Assembly: GCA_964019135.1 (NCBI GenBank)
Contig: OZ025263.1
Location: 20,747,123 to 20,811,122, forward strand
Length of the DNA stretch: 64,000 nucleotides
Reading direction: 5' to 3'
Source: Arenicola marina
Lineage: Eukaryota; Annelida; Polychaeta; Arenicolidae
Below, in pieces: positions 55,361 through 64,000 of this stretch (the stretch's first letter is position 1; each line of letters starts with the position of its first letter). Under the pieces are notes generated by a model. That model did no database searches, was not told the origin of the DNA, and saw nothing but the letters and a program-made list of their open reading frames with translations. A program made the position numbers and the translations under genes.

Positions 55361-57265
55361 TAAAGCGCTACATCTTCATGTAAAGGGCTACATCTATATG
55401 TAAAGGGCTACATCTATATGTAAAGGGCCACCTCTATACGTAAAGGGCTACATCCATGTGTAAAGGGCTACATCTATATGTAAAGGGCTACATCTTCATG
55501 TAAAGGGCTACATCTATATGTAAAGGGTTACCTCTATATGTAAAGGGCTACATCCATGTGTAAAGAGCCATATCTATATGTAAAGGGCTACATCTTCATG
55601 TAAAGGGCTACATCTATATGTAAAGGGTCACCTCTATATGTAAAGGGCTACATCTATATGTAAAGGGCTACATCTATATGTAAAGGGCTACCTGTATATG
55701 TAAAGGGCTACATCTATATGTAAAGGGCTACCTGAATATGTAAAGGGCTACATCTATATGTAAAGGGCTACATCTATATGTAAAGGTTTATATCTATATG
55801 TAAAGGGCTACCTGTATATGTAAAGGGCTACATCTATATGTAAATGGCTACATCTATTAATAAAGGGCTACATCTATATGTAAAGGGCTACAGCTATATG
55901 TAAAGGGCTACATCTATATGTAAAGGGCCACCTCTATATGTAAAGGGCTACTTCTATATGTAAAGGGCTACATCTATATGTAAAGGGCTACATCTATATG
56001 TAAATGGCTACATCTATATGTAAAGGGCTACATCTATATGTAAAGAGCTACATCTATATGTAAATGGCTACATCTACATGTAAAGGGCTACATCAATATG
56101 TAAAGAGCTACATCCATATGTAAAGGGCTACATCTATATGTAAAGGGCCACCTCTATATGTAAAGGGCTACCTGTATATGTAAAGGGCTACATCTATATG
56201 TAAAGGGCTACATCTATATGTAAAGGGCTACATCTATATGTAAATGGCTACATCTATATGTAAAGGGCTACATCTATATGTAAAGAGCTACATCTATATG
56301 TAAATGGCTACATATATATGTAAAGGGCTACATCTATATGTAAAGGGCTACATCTATATGTAAAGGGCTACATCTATATGTAAAGGGCTACTTCTATATG
56401 TAAAGGGCTGCATCTATATGTAAAGGGCTACATCTATATGTAAATGGCTACATCTATATGTAAAGGGCTACATCTATATGTAAAGGGCTACATCTATATG
56501 TAAAGGGCTACATCTATATGTAAAGGGCTACTTCTATATGTAAAGGGCTACATCTATATGTAAAGGGCTACATCTATATGTAAATGGCTACATCTATATG
56601 TAAAGGGCTACATCTATATGTAAAGAGCTACATCTATATGTAAATGGCTACATCTATATTTAAAGGGCTACATCTATATGTAAAGGGCTACATCTATATG
56701 TAAAGGGCTACATCTATATGTAAAGAGCCACCTCTATATGTAAAGGGCTACCTGTATATGTAAAGGGCTACATCTATATGTAAAGGGCTACATCTATATG
56801 TAAAGGGCTACATCTATATGTAAAGAGATACATCTATATGTAAATGGCTACATCTATATGTAAAGGGCTACATCTATATGTAAAGGGCTACATCTATATG
56901 TAAAGGGCTACATCTATATGTAAAGGGCCACCTCTATATGTAAAGGGCTACTTCTATATGTAAAGGGCTACATCTATATGTAAAGGGCTACTTCTATATG
57001 TAAAGGGCAATATCTATATGTAAAGGGCGACATCTATTAGGTAAAGCGCTACCTCTATATGAAAAGGGTTACCTCTATATGTAAAGGCCTGTCTCTATAT
57101 GTAAGGGATACATCTATATCTAAAGGGCTACATCTATATGTAAAGGGCTACATCTATATGTAAAGGGCTACATCTATGTGCAAAGGGCTACATCCGACTA
57201 TATGTAAAGGGCTACATCTATATGTAAAGGGCTACATCTATATGTAAACGGCTACATCTATATGT
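55361..57265. repeat. 20-bp AT-rich minisatellite array (about 95 units)
   Basis: The unit is TAAAGGGCTACATCTATATG. From 55,361 to about 57,030 every unit is exactly 20 bp and varies only by substitution; small indels appear only near the right end. Variants recur (TAAATGGC at 56,001, 56,061, 56,241 and 56,301; TAAAGAGC at 56,041 and 56,281), giving a local 240-bp higher-order period. Stop codons in the unit prevent long frames. Confidence 0.97.
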
Positions 57266-57288
57266 CATATATGTTGGTACTTGTGTTT

Positions 57289-57333
57289 ATTCATTCCAAA
57301 GTCAACAACCTGTACATGACAACATACAACAAT
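57289..57333 (+). repeat. Right flanking repeat of the 20-bp array
   Basis: ATTCATTCCAAAGTCAACAA then TACATGACAACATACAACAAT matches the left flank, so the array seems to have grown between, or inside, two related ~45-bp segments. Confidence 0.65.
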
Positions 57334-59593
57334 TAACAATTGTAAACGGGTAATTTAACTATCAATACAGAGCATTACATGAGAAGTAAACACAAAGCGG
57401 TTTCATAAAATACCTGTAAGTAAACACATATGATGGAGAACACACGCTACATTTCTACTGCCTATTTTTATTGTAACAAAAATTGTTATATTTGCATAGA
57501 TTTTGCATATGTACACAATCACCCTGGGTGAGCTCTGAGGAGTAAGGTAGTACTTTATTATTATAATGAAAATGGGAGCAGCTCATTGCTGTTACGTGGG
57601 CCTTGTGCTAAAAAAACACCGCTAGCGCTGGCGCCCTCCCTGGCAGCGATTGCGGGCCCCGGTCACGCCACCAGGCGGCCATATGACCGGACGCCCGGCT
57701 CTGGCGGGGCCGCACGTAAACCCGGAGACCCCTGTAAAGACCGTAATTACGTATGTTTCTCGGAGTAACAAGAGCGAGTCCCACTTCTTGTAAAAACGCC
57801 CTCCAAAAAAGGGTCACGGACGCCAACCTTACGGGTGTATTCCATAAACCCCGTCCGTGCGTTCGTGTTATATAGCGTCTCATCTCGATCTGTGAGGCTG
57901 GCTTTAAGTGCTCATCCTTATACATACATACACAGAATGTTTATGACCAACTTTTAGGCGTCATTAATTTTGATTTATCACGGCATAAAATCATCCTTCG
58001 GGCTAACGAGTCGGACGGGATTCGCCTTGTCCATGCTGAGAGGGGGGGGGGGGGGGGGTGTGAGGGGTTATACGCGGACGTACCAAGCCGGCTGTATCCC
58101 ATTACAGCTAAGAGAGAAGTTCGTCTGTCACGTGTGTGTTTTTGCTGACATACGCTCTATAGTTCAAGTGCAACTCTTCCGAGGATCCACCCAAACAGTG
58201 CTGCTTGTCGCAGGACACTCACTATACAAATGAGATAACTTACGTGCGTGATGTGCGCCCCCCCCCCCCAAAAAAAAAGACAATCTCAATGAGATTTGGT
58301 GCATCGTGCCCCCCCCCCCCCACTTTCCTCCCATCCCCTCGCCCACCCCCGCATCCTTGTGTAGGCAAACAGCAAAAAAACTGTTCTTAGTCATTATCCG
58401 GGTTTATGAGACTATGAGGTTCATGGCATATATTGAAAGGCCGCCCGACAAGATAATTGCGTTTCCACCTGGTGGTCGCCATTGGAAGCCTGAGTGGAGA
58501 ATGAGAACCGAGTGGATAATAGTGGGCGATTTATTTCATTGTGTGTCGTGTGTTGGGAGTATTCTACCCACCATTTGTGAACAACTGTCATTCTCGAAAG
58601 GAGTTTTGGGTGTTTAATTATAACATGCGCGGTGAATGGCGGAAAGGTGGTAATTCATATGTTAATGAGTACATCTGGCAAGTGGGTGGAGGGGGGACGG
58701 GGTTATAGGCCACATTGGGGCGTGTTGTCTTGGTGTAACAGTGAGGGGAATGATTTTGAGACAGTCCCCAGATCTAGTTACAGAGCATGACGCGGATCGC
58801 ACCTTAATCTGCGAGGGCCCGGGGGAGGGGGAAGGGAGGGGGAAGGGAATACTCGGCTGGTAGACGGAGAGTGGCGGGGGGCGGGGACAACCATATATGA
58901 AGGTGGTGGGGATTGAATTATTTCTCTCTTCCTGTTGTTTAGTTCTCCGGTATATGATATAATACATGTGATATACACACTCACATTTTTAAAGATTTAA
59001 TTCAATGGAATATGTAGATATATGGTGGCATAGCGGAAGTATGGATGAGTTGTGGTAGCGATTGGATTAAGTTGTGAGGTAAGAAGTGAGAGGGATGGGA
59101 GAATAGGAAATGCCCCCCACCCCCCACCCCCCCACCCCCGTTAGAAAACAGCCCAAAACCAAACATTTATTCGCCTTTCATGTACAAGACCGTCTTACAC
59201 CAGGCAACGCCCCCCCCCCCACACACACACACACCCCTTCCTCGTCCGCCCCTCCATACCCGCTTCACCACCCCCATCCCAGACCCCGCCTAGGCCGACG
59301 AGACTTGTTCAAACCAGCTAGCTACCCCGACCTGATCAATGGCCCACACCGCTGCGTTTTGTATGTATGGGGAGGGAGAGGGCGTTGGGGGGGGGGGGGC
59401 GGCCGGGGAGGGGCTGGGTGGTTGGGCGGGTGGCGGGGAGGGGGACCGGGTTAGGGGTGTCGTATAGAGGGTGGCCGGTGGGGTGGTGGGGCTGAGGGGG
59501 GTTGGTACTTGATTGAGATCCAGTCCAGGCAAGTGACTGGGGTACCAGGCTGATGGTGTGTGGCCGGGGACCCCACAGGGAGAGACGGGGCTC
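57334..59593. other. Unique sequence with C- and G-runs
   Basis: No supported gene. G- or C-runs at 58,042-58,058 (17 G), 58,258-58,269, 58,309-58,321, 59,210-59,220 and 59,387-59,399. Open frames at 57,586-57,925 on both strands have no recognised domain. A short AC microsatellite lies at 59,220-59,234. Confidence 0.5.
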
Positions 59594-59616
59594 CAGCCAG
59601 CCAGCCAGCCAGCCGA

Positions 59617-59697
<81 letters not shown>

Positions 59698-59815
59698 CAG
59701 CCGGCCAGTCAGTCAGCCAGCCAGCCAACCAGCCCGTCAGCCAACCAGCCAACCAGCCCGTCAGCCAGTCAGCCAGCCAGCCAGCCAGTCAGTCAGCTAG
59801 CCAGCCATCCAGCCA

Positions 59816-59846
<31 letters not shown>

Positions 59847-59847
59847 C

Positions 59848-59925
<78 letters not shown>

Positions 59926-60088
59926 CAGCCGGCCAGTCAGTCAGCCCGTCAACCAGCCAGCCAGCCAGCCAGCCAGCCAGCCCGTCAACCAGCCAGCCAG
60001 CCAACCAACCAGCCCGTCAGCCAACCAGCCAACAAGCCCGTCAGCCAGTCAGCCAGCCAGCCAGCCAGTCAGTCAGCTAGCCAGCCAT

Positions 60089-60141
<53 letters not shown>

Positions 60142-60163
60142 TAGCCAGCCAACCGGCCAGCCT
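59594..60163. repeat. CCAG tetranucleotide array (about 570 bp)
   Basis: Pure CCAG runs with TCAG, CTAG, CAAC and CCCG-type interruptions. A block GTCAGCCAGTCAGCCAGCCA near 59,760 recurs near 60,044, showing a larger duplication. Four is not a multiple of 3, so every plus frame encodes the same SQPA/ASQP cycle (up to 194 codons). Confidence 0.95.
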
Positions 60164-60539
60164 GTCAGGCCACCGGGACCGACTCAAGCGTTGGAGGTAG
60201 AGTCTAGCTGTTGCAACTCCCTGTCACACCAACACCCTGTTTGAAATCTATACCCATTACGGACATTCAGGGATATCTTTCTTATAAATGCCTTCGTTGC
60301 TTGCTTGGCCGATCGAGAGCTGGCAGTTACCGGATGCCGGAGGTGGCGAGCCCAAGGGGTTGGTTGGTAGGGTATGGGCGTGATGGATGTTCGGTTGGGG
60401 TCGTTACAAAACACTACCCTCCTCCCCCCACCCCCACCCTGCCGCTCGGACATTTCGTCCACCCCCGCCCCACACGCTACTCCTTATTCTTGCCCCACGG
60501 TGCGGCTTAAGGTGGCGATGGGGTGGGTGGGGTGGGGTT
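60164..60539. other. Unique spacer
   Basis: Non-repetitive to about 60,410, then C-rich. Nothing recognised. Confidence 0.5.
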
Positions 60540-61420
60540 AACCCTACTTTCTCCACTCACCACCCACCTTATCCCACTGCACTTACCACCCCCCTTCTCC
60601 CCCTCCACTCTCCACTTTCTCCCCCTCCACTCACTACCCACATTCTCCCCCTCCACTCACCACCCCCCTTCTCCCCCTCCACTCTCCACTTTCTCCCCCT
60701 CCACTCACCACCCCCCTTCTCCCCCTCCTCTGTCCACTTTCTCCCCCTCCACTCACCACCCCCCTTCTCCCCCTCCTCTGTCCACTTTCTCCCCCTCCAA
60801 TCACCACCCCCCTTCTCCCCCTCCACTCTCCGCTTTCTCCCCCTCCACTCACCACCCCCTTCTCCCCCTCCACTCTCCATTTTCTCCCCTCTCCACTCAC
60901 CACCCCCTTCTCCCTCTCGACTCACCACCCCCTTTCTCCCCCTCCACTCTCCACTTTCTCCCCCTCCACTCACTACCCCCTTCTCCTCCTCCACTCACCA
61001 CCCCCCTTCTCCCCCTCCACTCTCCACTTTCTCCCCCTCCACTCACCACCCCCTTCTCCCCCTCCACTCACCACCCCCCTTCTCCCCCTCCACTCTCCAC
61101 TTTTTCCCCTCCACTCACCACCCCCTTTCTCCCCCTCCACTCTCCACTTTCAACCCCCTACACAGTCCACCCCTTGTCCCCCTCCACTCACCACTCCTTT
61201 CACCCCCTCCACTCTCCATTTCTCCCCCTCCACTCACCATTTCTTCCCCTCCACACCCAACCTCCCTTCTCCCCCTCCACTCTCCACTTTCAAGCCCTAC
61301 AAACTCCACCCCCCCTTCTCCCCCTCCACGCTCCACCTTCTCCTCCTCTACACTCCACCCCCCGTCTCCCTTCTCCCCCTCCCTCTCCGCTTGCCACAAC
61401 TCTTCAAGCCCTTTCTCGCT
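60540..61420. repeat. Pyrimidine-rich minisatellite of 23- and 26-bp units
   Basis: Units alternate between CTCCCCCTCCACTCTCCACTTT- and CTCCCCCTCCACTCACCACC-type sequences, each about 23-26 bp, often paired into a ~48-bp dimer. Open frames up to 411 codons (proline/serine-rich plus, Gly/Glu/Arg-rich minus) are by-products. C-runs could form i-motif structures. Confidence 0.85.
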
Positions 61421-61740
61421 ATCCTTTCTCCCTTCTTCAATCTATTTTCCCACCAGCTGCAACCCCCTTCACTCGCCCTCCCTATTCAACCCCCTTCACT
61501 CTCCCTCCCCTATTAAACCCTTCTCCCCCCCTCCCCCCCCCCCTAAGCCCCTCCCCGACAGCAAGTTCCACGCGCTCGTGTCCTTCCCCACCCCACCCCA
61601 CCCCACCCCCATGCCCTAACACACCATACCACACCCCATTCCATCCCGCTCCCATGCCCCCACCACAACCACACCACCACCCACTCCGCCACCCCACCCC
61701 CATGCCCCCACCACACCACACCACCATCCAACCCCGCCAC
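61421..61740. repeat. C-rich low-complexity DNA abutting the LINE
   Basis: CCACC/CCCCA-rich sequence including a two-copy ~46-bp repeat (CCCATGCCCCCACCACA at about 61,652 and 61,699). It ends abruptly at about 61,740, where LINE coding sequence begins. Confidence 0.7.
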
Positions 61741-64000
61741 CGTGGCATGATAGCCTAGAAACTTGTGACAACGTAGAAGGCAGTGTAAAATACTGGTACG
61801 AGTCTTATCGTGAAGCCGTCAATGCATATATCCCCAACAAGATTGTGTCAGTACATACTAAAGACAAACCCTGGATGACAGTTGGCATTAAGCGACTACT
61901 TAAGAAGAGAGACAGACTGTATAGGCGGTACGCTCGGTCCAAAAACCAAGCCTCTCACCAACGATATTTGGACGCTAGACATCAGGCCCACTTACAAATT
62001 GACAATGCCAAGGAAAGTTACTACAAGACATTAGTTACACAACTTGAAAATCCATCGACTGTTGCTAAGGTATATCACAAATTGGTTAAAGTGTTTTACT
62101 CGGGAAAAATCAACACTGGGATACCATGCATCCTGGATAACGGGAATAGCTACTCTGACCCCGCCTCAAAGGCAAAACTATTTAACGATCATTTTGCCGC
62201 GAATTCTACCCTTCCTCCCCTTAGGCAGGGATTCACACTTCCAACCCTGACTCTTTAGACATCCGCTCGACTATCTACTATTGAGTTTACTCCGTCGAAA
62301 GTCTTTAATGTTCTGAGCCGTCTTGATGTTACTAAGGCAAATGGAGCGGACAACGTCATCAACAGAATGCTAAAGGAAACCGCTGAAGTTGTGTCAGAGT
62401 CGTTGTCATATATATTTAATCGAAGCATGAGAGAAAATGTATTCCCGTCTGCATGGAAAGAAGCCAATATAACTCCAGTCTACAAAAAGTTAAACAAACA
62501 ATGTATTAATAACTATCGGCCCATATCGCTCTTGTCTAACATCGGCAAAGTTATGGAAAAAATAGTTTGTGAACAGTTATATGAATATTGTGTCGCCAGT
62601 AACCTTCTAACGTGGCGCAATGCAGGATTCAAAAAGAATGATTCAACAACCAGTCAGATGATATACATAACACATAAGATCTACGAATCTCTCGAACAAG
62701 GGAGAGAATCCTTAATGGTGTTTCTTGATGTGTCGAAGGCATTCGACAAAGTGTACCACGATGGTCTACTGCATAAGCTCCAATCCATTGGCATTGAGCG
62801 TGAGCTACTACTGTGGCTAGGTAATTATCTCAGTGATAGAAGGCAGCGAGTTGTTATTGACGGGTCTGTGTCTCAGTGTATGTATACAAATGCAGGCGTA
62901 CCGCAAGGCTCCACCTTAGGACCCATCCTTTTTCTTGTATTTGTAAACGACATCGTTGACGAACTGGAATGTGAAGTCTTTCTTTTCGCGGACGACACAT
63001 CGCTATTTTTTGTGTTAGACTGTAGTCTTAATGTACAATCGGTTAATCGCGATTTACAACGCCTCTCACAGTGGGCTGATCAATGGCGCGTGACTTTCAG
63101 TAGTAGTAAGACAGAGTACATGGTTTTTAGTAGGAAGCTCCAGTCGCATACTTCAATAGATCTTTACCTGGGAAATTCCAAACTCAGACGAGTCAATACC
63201 CACTGCCATTTAGGTCTTACTTTATCAAGTAATATGACTTGGGAAGCGCATACGCGTAATCTGATCGAGAAAGCCGGTAAATCTGTTTCCTTGTTAAGAC
63301 GACTCCCAAGACAAATTGGTAGACAAACCAAGCTATGTGTCTATAAAAGCTATATACGACCGTCTCTTGAATATGGAACTGCAGTGTATCACGGTAATCT
63401 AACTAAAATCCAGACAGAGAGCCTTGAAAGGGTACAACGAAAAGCCTTACTAGCCATCAGCGGGGCCTACAGTTGCACGTCACACAGCAAGCTATTAGAG
63501 GAGGTTGGTGTGGAGAAACTTGCGCTTAGACGCAATTACTTTAGCCTGTGCATGTTGTACAAAATGGTCAATGGTGTCTGTCAACCGTACTTGGCGTCCT
63601 TACTTCCCCAAACCAATCGCAATTCCGCATATTCCCTTCGAAATTTAAATGACATCAGAGTGCCAAAAGTAACAAAAAAATACTTCTTGAACTCATTTCT
63701 TTGGCACACGGTTCGCGAATGGAATAGATTATCCCAAGACATCAGGCACGCGTCTTCCCTCCCCGAGTTCAAAACCAAATTTAAGTCTGTTTTCTTCTCT
63801 CAGAATCGTGATTTGTACCACCTACAGTGTGGCGCTGAGTCTATCTACCACGCTCGGCTTCGACTCGGCCTAAGCGCTCTCAATGGCCACCGTAAGAAGT
63901 ATGGTTTTATTAGCGACAACCGCTGCCCCAAGTGCAATTTAAAGCCCGAAGATAATGCTCACTTCTTACTCCAATGTTCAGCTTACCGATCGTCCCGAGA
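61741..64000 (+). mobile_element. 5'-truncated non-LTR retrotransposon (CR1/Jockey-like), open at right edge
   Basis: The coding similarity starts without a 5' UTR or endonuclease domain, directly after C-rich low-complexity DNA. This is the usual outcome of incomplete target-primed reverse transcription. The 3' UTR, tail and target duplication lie beyond the window. The DNA is clearly more balanced in composition than the flanking C-rich repeat. Confidence 0.85.
61743..64000 (+). pseudogene. LINE ORF2 fragment: linker, reverse transcriptase and C-terminal zinc motif, with one in-frame stop
   Basis: One reading frame runs from 61,743 to the window edge. It is broken only by TAG at 62,256-62,258, after about 171 codons of the endonuclease-RT linker (NVEGSVKYWYESYREAVNAY, then DKPWMTVGIKRLLKKRD). 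Reverse-transcriptase landmarks follow in order: NYRPISLLSNIGKVMEK (Tyr codon at 62,514), FLDVSKAFDKV with catalytic Asp at 62,727, GVPQGSTLGPILF from 62,895, FADD with catalytic Asp pair at 62,991-62,996, and HLGLTLSSNMTWEAHT. Near the edge is a C-x2-C-x8-H-x4-C motif (63,924-63,977), common in some animal LINEs. Catalytic residues are intact and no frameshift is seen, so the copy is young. The stop looks like a single substitution. The protein would copy element RNA at nicked chromosomal targets. CR1/Jockey assignment is from motif style; the exact clade is unsure. Confidence 0.88.

Noticed and set aside
55361..57265. CRISPR array
   Set aside because: Units are contiguous 20-mers with no spacers, in a eukaryotic context.
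59553..60144. SQPA-repeat protein
   Set aside because: CCAG tetranucleotide repeat read in any frame gives the same residues; no flanking coding sequence.
62255..63778. Minus-strand frames within the LINE
   Set aside because: Shadows of the plus-strand reverse transcriptase frame.

Overview
This is eukaryotic, almost certainly animal, DNA. There are no operons or dense genes. Long non-coding stretches are crowded with minisatellites, poly-G/poly-C tracts, small inverted-repeat transposons, a tRNA-derived SINE head and a CR1/Jockey-like LINE. A THAP zinc-finger fragment also points to an animal. I think a marine invertebrate is likely, but the species cannot be read from this window.

Layout. 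1-11.6 kb is mostly unique sequence with a few small repeats, two MITEs with recognisable target-site duplications (6,051-6,176 and 6,346-6,646), a CTG microsatellite, an inverted repeat at 8.3 kb and alternating C-rich/G-rich blocks at 10-11.6 kb. 11.6-24.7 kb is one array of about 200 units of a 65-bp minisatellite, followed about 110 bp later by an 18-bp array (24.8-27.3 kb). A candidate TTAA-flanked MITE and a clear 98-bp MITE with a perfect 9-bp duplication separate these from a 96-bp array (28.8-32.1 kb). Further arrays follow: 20-bp (32.6-33.4 kb), 7-bp GGGTGGA (35.1-35.6 kb), 14-16-bp PstI-containing (35.8-36.3 kb), about 75-bp (36.7-37.1 kb), 19-bp (37.1-39.1 kb), 27-bp (43.1 kb), 39-bp (44.7 kb), 16-bp (47.0-48.8 kb), 20-bp AT-rich (55.4-57.3 kb), CCAG (59.6-60.2 kb) and C-rich (60.5-61.7 kb). 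Together they cover roughly 45% of the window. The last 2.3 kb is a 5'-truncated non-LTR retrotransposon that runs off the right edge.

Genes. No complete host gene is visible. The only confident protein-coding sequence is the LINE reverse transcriptase, which has one in-frame stop. The best host-gene fragment is the N-terminal half of a THAP domain on the minus strand near 46.45 kb. A few weaker candidate exons are listed, the best being a possible terminal exon at 34,640-34,768. The very long open frames across the satellites (up to 866-1,116 codons) follow from stop-free repeat units and should not be read as proteins without independent evidence.

Most interesting signals: (i) arrays whose unit length is not a multiple of three, so that every frame of a strand spells the same peptide; (ii) signs that the 19-bp array arose from inside the adjacent ~75-bp repeat; (iii) a 20-bp array with no indel over about 1.67 kb, bracketed by related ~45-bp sequences; (iv) three MITEs with exact flanking duplications; (v) an inverted pair of a dispersed repeat, one copy carrying its own 41-bp tandem repeat; (vi) large internal duplications (2,089 bp and 901 bp) in the 65-bp array.
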